DNA from: Pyrus communis
Taxonomy: Eukaryota; Streptophyta; Magnoliopsida; Rosales; Rosaceae
Reading direction: 5' to 3'
NCBI RefSeq assembly: GCF_963583255.1
Contig: NC_084803.1
Coordinates: forward strand, 4,065,621 to 4,129,620
DNA length: 64,000 nucleotides
Part shown: in pieces, positions 45,263 to 56,560 of the stretch
How positions within the stretch are numbered: position 1 is the first letter of the stretch
How the letters are laid out: every line of letters starts with the position of its first letter
Program-made: the position numbers and the translations under genes
The notes under the pieces: model-generated
The model's database searches: none
Seen by the model: only the letters and a program-made list of their open reading frames with translations
Told to the model about the DNA's origin: nothing

Positions 45263-47584
45263 TTCTCCACTCTCTCTCTGTCTCTCTCTCTGTGAGAATA
45301 AGAAGAAGGAGGGGAGATGTGAGAAATGGAATGAGAGAGATGATTAGGGTTGGAGTGGGATTAGGGTTGGAGTGGGGAATGGGAATTCAGAGACCAAAAG
45401 AGAAGCACAACTGTCATACTGTTGGGATGAATATGATTAAAGTTTAGCGGCAATTAGCAATCATGTTGTCCCACTTCCAAAGCACCTACCTACCGCTCTC
45501 TCTAGATTTTTTTTCTTAATTATCTTCCTTCCTTGCCCTCTAAACCATGCATTTGATTTGGATTTTTCTTATGAATTTTTGAAAAGAAGCTCACGTAATC
45601 AAAGACACAACATGATAAATATTTTGTTGAACGAGTGTTGCATTTGTAAATATGTAATATAGATGTATGGAACATATGATGTTTCTTTTTTTAGAAAGCA
45701 TTTTAAGTGTTTTTTTTTTTTTCAAAATTCATTTGCATGTTTACTAAATATTGATTCCAGAAACATTTTTAAGTATCAGAAACGCTTACAACCATTACAA
45801 AAACACTTCTAACCAAGCTCTTAGTTGATTAGTTTGGTGGTGTTGTGTAAAGAGGGTTAATTAGTTCAGAAAAAATTACTACTAATTAATAAGTTGGTTT
45901 GTTTTGCTTTTATTAATTAAGTTGGAAGCTAAATTTGGAGTGCGACACTAGTAACTGGGATACATGTACGGATGGATATTGGGTTAACATCTAAAAACCC
46001 CTTTTTGAAAAAATTGAACTTAGAAGCATCAAATTAGTGACTTTTCTCCCAAGTTTGATGCCTCCATGCCATCAAATGCCAGCACTTCTTCATCATCTCA
46101 TTTGCTTGCCTAGTTGGCTTGCATTGAATGCTTATATTCTCAAAGATATTTTTCTACTCCATGATTGCACTATTTTTACAGAACAATATTTGGCTACTTA
46201 AGATGAGTAAGAACTCCAATTCAAAACTCTTTGTGTTCAAATTATAAGATTTTGTGTTGATGGGTCAGAGCTGTTCATATGAAACACTCTACAAATATCA
46301 TCTTTGCCAAAAATGAATTAAAACTAAGGTCGTTTAGTTGAAACTCTATTATAACAAATACACAGACGAGTCGTAATGATTTTTACCAATTCTTTTCATT
46401 TTTTTTATACAGTTCGGGGACTTAGTTTTAATTGATTTTTTTGCATATGCGATCTTTATAAGGTGATTAATTTGAACGGTTATAATTGCAACATGAAATT
46501 CTATGAATCAATAACGAACAATTTTGAGTAGGAGTCCTACTCATCTTTTGAGTAGACAAATATTATTCATTTTTATAAAGATGGATATGGCCTCTGAATT
46601 AAGGTTGAATCTTTTGAGTGAAATTGTCTCAACCATACTTAACAAAGCATTTTGATTGACAATCTATCGACATATCATAGTACCATTTTGCTCAAAAAAA
46701 TATTTTTGTATAATCTGAATTGTGTGTAGATGGTTAGAATTGCTCGATCCTCCGAGTTGCCTAGTTTTTGTTTGATTCGAGTTTATGTTATAATCTACTT
46801 TAAATTAAGACTTTCGAATTTAAGTATAGAGAAGGAAAACATGCCTTAGCTTCGATTTCAAACATTGCACATGAGTTTGAAATGATGGAGGCACTAAACT
46901 AGTCTTCTTTTTATCTTTCACCACACTCGATCATGATGACAAATCTTATTCCAAACTCCATCCATGCAAATTTGTGGGAGTCCCACATTGGAATTTTTGC
47001 TTTTTTCTAATGTGAGCTATAATATGGTCCCCCTCCATCTATTAGTTCAAACATTGATTTAAAGGAAAACTAATAAAAAAAAAGCTTGAAAACTTTGAGT
47101 TTTAACGTTAATGACAAAATAAAGGATAAAGTGAATAATACCAGGTTTGACTTTTTAGTGTAAAAATGTAGTTTTTCGTTAAAGTGAACAGTACCGCGGA
47201 CTTTTCGTTAAAACTCCCTTGATTTAATGGCTAGCCCAAAATCACTAGGAATGTCAGAAATTTTTTATCCATAACATTTTATGTGCACTGATATCATTAA
47301 AAGAAAAATACCGATAATATGTTAGATACGTTTTGTTAATAAGAATAATATCGAATTATTAACATCAACTTATTGACCTTGTGTTCCATAGTAGGACCTC
47401 ATCCCATGTGAATGAAAGTGAGATGACATAAAGCTCGTCCGAATTGTGACCAAGGGACTCAAAAGTCCAAGAGAGAGAACCATGGGCCGCGCAGCCAATG
47501 GGATATCTTTTATCCACGGGTAGTTTTTGCATGTTCTTTCATCTATAATTAATAAACCGTTTAACCCCCCGGTAATAACAAGGT
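45263..47584. other. Intergenic between WLIM1 and tRNA-Pro
   Basis: WLIM1 promoter side followed by A/T-rich repeat DNA, with a decayed aagtgtttt/aaacacttct element at about 45690-45825 and a MITE copy at 47090-47220. No gene seen. Confidence 0.5.
47090..47220 (+). mobile_element. MITE copy B (pair with 36075-36205)
   Basis: gaaaactttgagttttaac, atgacaaaataaaggataaa, gtgaataatacc, tttttagtgtaaaaatgta, gtttttcgttaaa, gaacagtaccgcggac, ttttcgttaaaactccc. Better preserved than copy A at its right end. Confidence 0.65.
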
Positions 47585-47656
47585 GGGCATTTGGTCTAGT
47601 GGTATGATTCTCGCTTTGGGTGCGAGAGGTCCCGAGTTCGATTCTCGGAATGCCCC
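47585..47656 (+). tRNA. tRNA-Pro (anticodon UGG)
   Basis: The 72-nt gene folds as a full cloverleaf: acceptor GGGCATT pairs with AATGCCC, then discriminator C. The D-loop carries GGTCTAGTGG. The anticodon stem CTCGC/GCGAG encloses the loop TTTGGGT, giving UGG. The T-arm is CCCGAGTTCGATTCTCGG. A- and B-boxes are intact. TTTT follows directly as the Pol III terminator, and a CAA (in aataacaagg) lies a few bases upstream, where plant Pol III genes usually initiate. No intron. Confidence 0.97.
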
Positions 47657-47734
47657 TTTTTATTTACTTTTACTAATTTTTCTACCCTGGTTTTCCTTTT
47701 CGCCGCCGACTCGCTCCCTCAGTTACCGCCCCTA

Positions 47735-47743
47735 AAACCCTAA
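47735..47743 (+). promoter_or_regulatory. Telo-box (AAACCCTAA) upstream of GPN2
   Basis: AAAACCCTAACCC lies 80-90 bp before the GPN2 start codon. Telo-boxes mark promoters or 5' UTRs of many plant translation and RNA-polymerase related genes. Confidence 0.55.
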
Positions 47744-47821
47744 CCCTCGCGATTCTTCGATTGAATCGCCCTGAACAATCACTTCTCTCGATTTTCCTAC
47801 GACTTTACCCTAAAACCGAAA

Positions 47822-50686
47822 ATGGTTTTTGGGCAAGTGGTGATCGGCCCGCCCGGGTCAGGGAAGACCACTTACTGCAATGGTATGTCTCAGTTCCTCC
47901 AGCTCATCGGAAGGTAAAGAATTTCACTCTGATTTATGGGTTTTCAAGTTTTTCCATGGCTTCGGTTTTTGTTTTTAAATCTGTCTTAATGTTTGCATCG
48001 ACCATTTCATCGTTCGCAGGAAAGTTGCAGTTGTCAATTTGGATCCTGCCAACGATGCATTGCCGTATCCTTTTCAGTTTTTTAGTGTTTTGTTGTTCGT
48101 AATTGCAGTGTTGCAATTCATCCCTACGTAGAATGTTGAGCCTTACGTGAATTTAGGTATGAATGTGCTGTGAACATTGAGGATCTTATAAAGCTCAGTG
48201 ATGTGATGGTGGAGCACTCTCTTGGTCCCAATGGAGGTGAGCTCTTACTGTTCTTTATTGAATCTATAAAAGTTCAATACTTGGGTAAATTAAAGAGTAG
48301 AAATTGTTTGGTTCGGGAGTGAAGAAGGAAAACGATGGAAAGATAGGAAGTTATGGGACTCTCGAATTTTTCTTTTGAAAATAGGTGACATTTGGAGAAG
48401 TTAGATGGTAGGAACAATGGTTACTGACTTATTTTTGTTATTTAAGCATTTTAAGGACGATTTCCGTTTACTGACATTATAAAAGCTCTTCCTTTATTTC
48501 TAGTTTGGGAGTGAGCCAAATGGAGTAAAAGGTTCTAAAATACCCGCGAGATAGACAGCACGACAGTTAACAACTGCATGTCAAAGAGCTTCTATACCAT
48601 AAAACATAAAGTCACTTGATACCTTTTTTTGTGGATGTACTTGATCAAGATGAAAACATGTAAAGTTTGAAAAGGTGTTGTGCATCAGATGGTTTATAAT
48701 CACGTATTCCTGTTTATTTTTTGCGGAGATCCTCTTGGGTTACGGCTAACCCATTAGTTGGTGCTGAAGTGTGCCCTTTTGTTAGACTCAACAAATGATG
48801 CTTTTTCTGGGCTGCAACTTCTGAAGTTTCTTTCGTAATGTTCATCCAGGTCTTGTATATTGCATGGATTATCTAGAGAAGAATATTGACTGGTTGGAGG
48901 CGAAGTTGAAACCTCTTATGAAAGGTTGGTGTGTTCTGCCTTGCTTTACTTGGTTAGAATGTTCAGGGCCTTCAGGCCCTGGACATTGATATCATGATAA
49001 TCCTTTTTTTGTTTACCCGAGGGGATGGTAATCGCGGTTATTTCCTCCCCTTCCATATTCAGACGTCCAGTCTCATTGTGATCTTTCCATTCTATATTAT
49101 TGATTCTTGAACTTGTTGCAATTGTGTTTTTCATGTTGTTTACATGAAACACTGTATGCTTGTACAGCTTTTCAGAGGGTATTCATGTGTTGGCTGGTGG
49201 GAGGACTTCTGTACATGTAGTTGCATTTTATTGCAAGAAACAGTTTCCAATTGGATCTTATGATAGTTCGGTATTAAACTTAAAGGTTTGACCAATGATG
49301 CCTAAATATATAAATGAAAATGAAACCTCTGGAAAACATAACCATTGTTTGAAAGCAAAATCAGCTTGTTTTTTCCTTTTTTCGGGTATAACTTATACAT
49401 CATAATAGCACGTTTGAAAGGAATTGAATGTTAGTGTTCATCTAGTTTGTAATAGTGCCATGCTGCTGCCTATCTTTGTTATGAACTTTGCAGATCATTA
49501 TATTCTCTTTGATCTCCCCGGCCAAGTGGAACTATTCTTTCTTCACTCCAACGCCAAGAATGTTATCATGAAGCTCGTAAAGAAGTTAAACCTCAGGGTA
49601 TGATTTTAATCTTCTGTATATTTGTAGATTGCACCATTCACTTGGACCATGATAGTGGATGCGCCTTTGGATTGTTATCTTGATGGCTTCCTGATTTGAT
49701 GCAGTTGACCGCTGTGCATTTGGTTGATGCCCATCTTTGCAGTGATCCTGGAAAGTATGTTAGTGCATTGATTCTCTCTTTATCAACCATGCTTCATATG
49801 GAACTCCCTCACATAAATGTCTTGTCTAAGATTGATCTAATAGAGAGTTACGGAAAGCTAGGTATGGTCATGGCTTGTTCTTTTGATATATTTTTTTTTT
49901 CATTTTTCCTTATACATCACATTTGAGATATCTGACTCATATTACTGTTTTCTTTTTAATCTCTGCAGCTTTCAACCTTGATTTCTTCACAGATGTAGAG
50001 GATTTATCTTATCTTCAGTACAAGCTTGATCAGGATCCTCGTTCAGCTAAGTACAGGTTTGATTATTTATGATCTTATGGGAAAAGACTATGAAAATCTT
50101 GCCTTGGCTTTTGTTTTTTAATTTTTTTTAATAACGAAAATGTTTCTTGTTTATATTGCAGAAAGCTTACTAAGGAGCTTTGTGAAGTAGTTGAAGATTA
50201 TAGTCTTGTCAATTTTGCAACCTTAGATATCCAGGCATGCCAGTCCCTATCCACTTTACACCCGACCTCTCGAATTTTTTATGCTTAGTGTTATCGCTTG
50301 CTACTTTTCAGGATAAAGAGAGTGTAGGGAATCTAGTTAAACTGATAGACAAGAGCAATGGGTACATTTTTGCTGGTATAGACGCAAGTGCGGTAGAATT
50401 CAGCAAGATTGCAGTCGGTCCTGTTGATTGGGATTATTACAGATATCCTTTTTGTTTTGATTCTACAATAAAAAGTTTGCGGGTAGCTCTTTATCTTGTC
50501 AAGATACTTGTGAATTATACTACTAAGTATTTGGAATTGTCCTTTAGCCACATCAGAATCTGCATTATCAAGAAATGACATTTTCTGTTTCGCTTAACAA
50601 AGTAGCTCACAGTTGCAGCAGTGCAAGAGAAGTACATGAAGGATGATGAAACTTTTGACGACGACAATGAACAGCCGGGAGACTGA
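47822..50686 (+). CDS. QQT1: GPN-loop GTPase 2 (QUATRE-QUART1-like)
   Basis: GTPase implicated in assembly and nuclear import of RNA polymerase; Arabidopsis QQT1 is essential for early embryo divisions. Ten exons: 47822-47913, 48020-48064, 48157-48236, 48850-48924, 49494-49597, 49705-49861, 49969-50056, 50162-50234, 50312-50442 and 50611-50686, giving 306 residues. Motifs: P-loop GPPGSGKTT (9-17), NLDPAND (38-44), the diagnostic GPN tripeptide in HSLGPNGG (69-71), G3 DLPGQVE, and G4 SKID. Three introns are non-standard. Intron 2 starts GTATCCTTTT (U12-type). Intron 8 starts GC (CAG/GCATGC). Intron 9 runs AT to AC, starting ATATCCTTTT (U12-type AT-AC). The last join gives [12 protein letters not shown], the conserved family end, while AG acceptors nearby break the frame. 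The tRNA-Pro gene ends 165 bp upstream. Confidence 0.95.
48065..48156 (+). other. U12-type GT-AG intron in GPN2 (intron 2)
   Basis: The 92-nt intron opens with GTATCCTTTT, the minor-spliceosome 5' splice-site consensus. A branch-like CCTTACG (48141-48147) sits 10-11 nt before the AG, the short spacing expected of U12 introns. There is no strong polypyrimidine tract. Phase 2, joining ...ALP to YECAVN. Confidence 0.75.
50443..50610 (+). other. U12-type AT-AC intron in GPN2 (intron 9)
   Basis: The 168-nt intron begins ATATCCTTTT and ends AC. CGCTTAAC (50591-50598) is a near match to the U12 branch site (TTCCTTAAC), with its A 13 nt before the terminal AC. Splicing AG/A restores Arg followed by [13 protein letters not shown] alternatives do not keep the family sequence. 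Confidence 0.85.
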
Positions 50687-53312
50687 TAATATGTATGTAT
50701 AAGAGAATGATGCTTGTCTAGTCCATCTTAGTTTGTTGGTCGTATGCTTCGGAAGTTCATGACTGTTCCCTCACTGACTTCAGATCCGAAGAATTCTCAA
50801 CGTCATGGATACTTTATGCCGACAAGATCAGGCAACTCCCCGCTAAAGTGACTATTTTTGTATGATTTATATACTGTTTAGTCATGCCGGATTATTTATA
50901 CAAATATGTTACTTACATAGAACTGTTTACAAAAGAGATTGAGCATATGATGATGTGGGTTTGATAACAAAACTGTGGTTTAACGGCGTAGATTGAGTTT
51001 TTATGTCGATGATCTGTTTAAGAACTCAATAATCATGCTCGCTTTTGTCGACGTATACTATAGTAGCCAGTGGATGTCAAGTTTGTTTATGTAAAAGTCG
51101 CGGGAGCACACACAGGAAGTCTGCTTGTGTGAAGTGAAGAAAATGCCTTCATTTCTGTAGATGTTGAAGGCTTCTGGAAGGCCTTAATACGGTCGAAGTG
51201 TTGTTGACATAAATGTCTGAGGGTGACGAAGTTGGGCCCCCATTTTTCAAGTGGAAAAACTGCCCCGCTCCAAAATGAAGACTTGGATGGGTGTAGGGAC
51301 ACTTGGTGAGTAGGTTGTACGTAAGAATATCTATTCTAGATGGAATGAGACGGGAATGATTATTTGTATGAATCGCATATATAATGATATATTTTATAAT
51401 TAAATTCAAACAAATATTATATAAAACCAAAATTATATTCGAATTAAGCAGCAATGGGGCCAAATTTTCCGACATAAGATATTTTCTTCTAAAAATAATA
51501 ATGACATGTATTTGAGTTTAGCTTATCCTATTGTAACGTAATGCCTTGGCAGTTGGTCAGGGTATTTTTTTAAAATTTTATTTATTTATTATTTCGGACA
51601 AATGATGTCTATAAAAAGACATATTTAATTATTGAATTCATTGAAAAGATACATCGTATCTGATTTATGCAAGTCGAACTATTTTAAATATCCTTCAATA
51701 GTTCAACCAACTAAACACAACTATGACGAAAGCATATACTAATTTTATTGCCTCTCGTTTTGTCAACAATAAGATTGAGGCTGCGATTGTTATCCTGTTA
51801 GTACTAACAAACATGATCAAGACGTATTACATTTACAATAATCTTGAGATTTCACTTCAAATAATATTGCGTGCTTCGCAAGTTGTGCTTTCACAAATTA
51901 TAATATTGATTTATGGTCTTTCTTCAGGGATCTTAGATTTGGTATAGCATGGAATGGACCAGCAGTGACGAATCATTTAGATTAGTGATTTGCTAATATC
52001 GTATTACTTACTAAAATAACTGCAATTATTGCTTTGCTCCTACTCCTAGCATTGCTATGAAACGTAATCAAATACGTCAAGGCATACACGATGTTCTATT
52101 TAATCTTAGTCATCCACAAGTTATTGAAAAATGACCGGGAAAATTATGGATAAACATCCACACAAAATTAATTTGCATACATTAGATTTTTTTTTTTTTT
52201 TTTTTTCACTTTTGTAACTAACAAAATTATACAAGTAATACAAGATTTAAAATCGTTTGACGTCTAATGTTTGTTTCATTTACATGAAAATTAGATTCAT
52301 GTGTTTCATCTTAGAGCTATAAATGGGAGGGGAAATTGAATTCGTGGCAAGTTTACTTAACGTGAATGGGAGAAGTAAGAATTGTAGAGCTTAGAAAGTA
52401 AAAGATGAGACAAGATGAACTAGTCGTGTAATTTGATTTCTAATTTTCAAGTATTGCACGGTAGATTTTAAGGGTGTTTCTTTTTCGATTCCTTAGTAAA
52501 CATAGGAAAAATTAGGATTAAAATTATTATTATTTTTTTTTGACAAACATAGGAACAATTAGGATTAAAATTATTATTATTATTATTATTTGACAAACGA
52601 TATTATCTTCATTAAGGGAGATGCTTAGCTTCACAATGAGCTAACAATAATGTGATTTAAATTCGTCTTTGGCAAGAATCGGATCTAAGACGTCTCACTT
52701 ACAAATAAATAAAAATACTATTAAACGGTAGTACTAAATAACATAAATTAAAATTATTTGATTATATTGAATTTTATTCTCATTCTAAGTAAATTAAAAT
52801 ATCAACGACACATATAATAAAGGTAAATACTGTTATGCCATACATGCCAGACTTCCATGGCGTTTTCAACCAATAGTTCATGGTCCTAGTGGACCAGGTG
52901 CTCCTTCTAGAAGACATTATCTTACTCGTTTATGATTTTCACAAATACCTGCGCCACTCAATATTTTACGACTAAAAATGTTTTCCTGTAAATTTGGACC
53001 AATTCAAATTTCAACCCACTTCCCAAGCAAAGCATCCTGACCAAACCATGTAATTAACTAAATTTTATATAATATTTTCTTACCATTTTCTCTGTCCAAA
53101 CATCCACGGTCTGCGTATTTGCCAAAGCATAATCTCAGACGTGTATATGTGGCATTATTTCCTTCCTCTCCAAGAAGTCAAATCCGCCCCAAAATCCATG
53201 TGGGTAGCAGAAGCTTCCGTGGCATTTTGCTTTTGTCAAACCATTCCTTTGACTAGAGGTTCGTTTTGGATCTCTCTCCTCAGCAGATCACATCATTCAC
53301 AGCAAAACAACC

Positions 53313-53347
<35 letters not shown>

Positions 53348-53456
53348 CTCTCTTTGCTTCCAATCAAGCCAAATCACTCTATACTCAAATACCAAAACTC
53401 AAAAACTCAGGCTCGTTTGACAATCATTTCATTTTTAGTCCCTTGAATTTATTGAA
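50687..53456. other. Intergenic, GPN2 to ZCF37-like; no gene seen
   Basis: A/T-rich. At 52495-52600 the phrase cataggaa-aattaggattaaaattattatta with tgacaaac is present twice in tandem. Near 53400 the promoter-proximal DNA contains short T/C-rich stretches. No coding region recognised. Confidence 0.5.
53316..53345. repeat. (TA)n microsatellite
   Basis: About 15 TA units located 110-140 bp upstream of the ZCF37-like start codon. Confidence 0.95.
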
Positions 53457-54248
53457 ATGTTCAGCCCTTTCAGCTGCGGATTCTTCCACTCGGAAGACGT
53501 TCAAGATGAACCCGTAAACATTTCGAGTCCTTGCTCCACGCCGAGAAGATCAAGGAGAAGCAACAAGGACAGCAAGAACCCCTATTCGAGTCGAGGCCTC
53601 GACAAGTTCTCTGCGCTCTTAGCCGATCTCGAAGAGAAGCGGCAGAAGATTTACGCGCAAACGCCTCCGCAAGACATATCCTTCGTCCGCTTCGTGTTCA
53701 AGGACTCGAAGGAGGACTCCCCTCCCGTCCCGATCGTGATCAAGTTGAAGGACAACAAGAAAGAAGACCACAAAGAGAAAACCAAAACTCAGCTGGTGAA
53801 AGAAAAGCATGCAACGCGTAATTCGGGAAGTTTGGATAAGTTTACCGTTGAGCCCTCCACGCCCACAAAAGAAGTAGCAGCTCAGCAACCACCAAAGAAT
53901 GATAAGAGGGTGCGTTCGTCATTGAACTTCAAAGGAACGAACTTGGGTATGTGGAGAAGGCCTTCTTACTATTTGCCGGTGGTTGTGGTGTTCATTTTGG
54001 TGCTGCTGGCGGTGTTCGGGCGGTCGTTTGCGATTCTGTGCACGTCTATCGGCTGGTACGCATTGCCGAATTTGAAAGAAAGCAATTCCGAGACAAAAAG
54101 AGCATCAAAGAAGAAAGACCATAGTAGAAGATTGAGTGACAATAATCATAATAATGATCATGGATCATTGTCTTCTCCAAAGAGTAACAACACGGCGGCC
54201 TACAGTACGCCCCGATCACAACAACACGGTCACCGGAAAAGTTGGTGA
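53457..54248 (+). CDS. ZCF37-like small plant membrane protein, single exon
   Basis: 263 residues. The N-terminal block NPYSSRGLDKFSALLADLEE (about 41-60) and QDISFVRFVFKDSK is the hallmark of the plant family that includes Arabidopsis ZCF37. A Lys-rich middle follows. One strong hydrophobic segment, YYLPVVVVFILVLLAVFGRS (about 173-192), is flanked by WRRPS on one side and CTSIGWYALP on the other, indicating a single-pass or tail-region membrane anchor. The C-terminal 50 residues are polar (Ser/Asn/His). No signal peptide. Molecular function unknown. The start is the only good ATG, 8 residues before FFHSEDVQDE. Upstream there is a TA microsatellite and no in-frame extension. Confidence 0.8.
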   Translation: MFSPFSCGFFHSEDVQDEPVNISSPCSTPRRSRRSNKDSKNPYSSRGLDKFSALLADLEEKRQKIYAQTPPQDISFVRFVFKDSKEDSPPVPIVIKLKDNKKEDHKEKTKTQLVKEKHATRNSGSLDKFTVEPSTPTKEVAAQQPPKNDKRVRSSLNFKGTNLGMWRRPSYYLPVVVVFILVLLAVFGRSFAILCTSIGWYALPNLKESNSETKRASKKKDHSRRLSDNNHNNDHGSLSSPKSNNTAAYSTPRSQQHGHRKSW

Positions 54249-56557
54249 CCGCGGTGATGCTATTGACTTGTGAATTTTCTCCGTATATTCCTTGGTTCTT
54301 TCTTTCATATTTCCTCTTTTATTTTTTACTCGGTCAAGATTTGGCTGCCCTGTATGTTCAGACAAGGTTCTGTTTTTGGTTACGTGTACCACCTTGGGTT
54401 GAAACCTAAAAATTCAAGCCCTGTATTTTGACTGTTTCTAAATGTAAATTATGATGATTAGTACGAGATTAGTCTGGAGATGTCATGTTGTAAGATGTGA
54501 TTAGTGAAGTTTGCCTTGTAATTCCACGATATATGTGGTTAAGTATATGTTTTGGTCTTGATAGATTTTTGGTTTTATGCTCAAGTTATTCACCACAATT
54601 TTCTCAGAACAAAAGCTAAATCAAGAATGATGGCTCGTTTGATGGCTTGGTCCAGACTGAAATGAACTTAAAATATTGAAACTGGACTTATGAAATTGGA
54701 TAAAAACTAACATCTTACAAGTCCCATCTGATAAGATGCAAGACTCTTAAGATTGGGTCGTTAGACTTAATTCCAATCACATCCAGTCTCAAATTCCAAT
54801 GTAAAGCGTGTGGTGTTAGCTCTATCAAATATAGATGTTGAAGAATTAGCGATGAGTGGTTGTTAGGGTTCAAATGCCACTCGAACGCAGAGATAGCTAA
54901 TTCTTTAATCTGTTGAAGCGTAGCAGTTGACTGGACATTTGGGAGTAAAACATGTTCAATAATTTGAGCGATAGGATGACCTACAAAAAAATTTAATACA
55001 TAATTCTTGAAAAGATCCAGTACCCCGGCCTAATATACTTCCTAAATTAATATTTCTCTATAGTTTTTGCTGACACTAAACCAACAATTTGCACAATTTG
55101 TTCAAAACAGATGAGTCCAGCACAAGATTCAGCATTTCCATCAAGTAGAAACGGCGAAAAAACGATGCTTAATTGGTTTCCATGAAATGCAAGAAACCTA
55201 GAGATGCAAGACCAGATCACGTAGTTTCGATTTAAAAAGAAAAAAAACGAAAGTCGGGTCATAGCAGTACACGTTTTACACCGGCGGGAACTTTGTCTTG
55301 AAGCTTTTTATGGCCTATTTCCCGGCCTGACTCTAGCTAATAATGGTGTCCATTGAAACCAACGGTTTATCACTAATCCAAAAATCTTTCTTATTATAGG
55401 GGGGTTAAGACCATTCGCCAAAGACTTTGCGACTTTGCACACAGCAGGATAATGCTTGTGACACTACCGGTATGTCTCCCACTTATGATTAACGTTTATC
55501 GTCCGAACATCATAACCGGTACCGTTTATTCTCTTTATTATTATCTAAATATTATATACAAAAAAAAAAAAAAAACATTATTGAAGATGGTTTAGTCATT
55601 TATACGTATTACACCAATCAACTGTTTTAGTAATAAGTAACATCATCATTGAACCGTTCATTTGTTTTATGCATATGAGTGACTAAAATATTTCGAAATT
55701 GAATAATTTTTTGAATATATGATCTTTAGAATAATAATTTTTTGAATATTTTTTTTCATATATAACCTTTAGAGTATGATGTTTAAACTGCAAAAATTCG
55801 TTAGTCCTAAGTGGGACAAGTAAGTCGTCCATGTGAAAAACAATTATCCACACTGACTTGGTAAATTAGTAGTTTAAAACCATGGACGTCTATTGGTTTT
55901 GGTTTGGAAATGGGCATGAGTAATAAATAAATATTAATTTATTAAAATATGGGCCGTATGCCTTATGGGGCTATTGGGCTGTAATGATGTGTAAAACATT
56001 AAAAGTTTTTGGGTTAAGTACGAATAACAACCAAATTTTCAGAGGCGATTCCAAATTGATCAACAAATACTTGTTAGGTCACTGATATTAAGTGATGACC
56101 TTGCAACTGTTAATTGGCGATGTCATTAATGTTAAGTGATACTATAGACAAATATTGAAGTTAATTTTTACTAACAAGTCATTCTACTTAAAAGGGATAT
56201 GTTTGGAGATTTAGAGCTTTATAAATAACGTGAGAGTGATATGTCACTTCAATACTTGTCAAGGACTTCACTTAACACTAGTGACCTAACAAATATCTAA
56301 TTTTAAAAACGTTAGATAGTTATTTGAAATGTTTTAAAAGTCTCAAACCATTTTGGAATTACCTCTAAAGGTGGTTATTCGGGTTGTATACTGTAATTTT
56401 GAAATGGATAATACATGTGTTTTTTTCATGATAAAACTTTTTTTGCTTCTTCAGAAAACCACAAAGTCAATCCTACTCCAGCATGGGAGAGCTAACTTGT
56501 CCCCCACTTATAATTAACATATCTTCATCGTACAAGCATCATAATCAGAACCATTAA
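54249..56557. other. Intergenic, no gene seen
   Basis: ZCF37-like 3' flank, then A/T-rich sequence. Around 55470-55560 and 56500-56560 the phrase cccacttataattaac-t--tcgtac-a-catcataa--g-accgtt appears in two diverged copies about 1 kb apart, suggesting a target-flank or LTR-like duplication. Confidence 0.45.
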
Positions 56558-56560
56558 GGG

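Noticed and set aside
50333..50581. Minus-strand 82-codon frame over the GPN2 3' exons
   Set aside because: Antisense shadow without family features.
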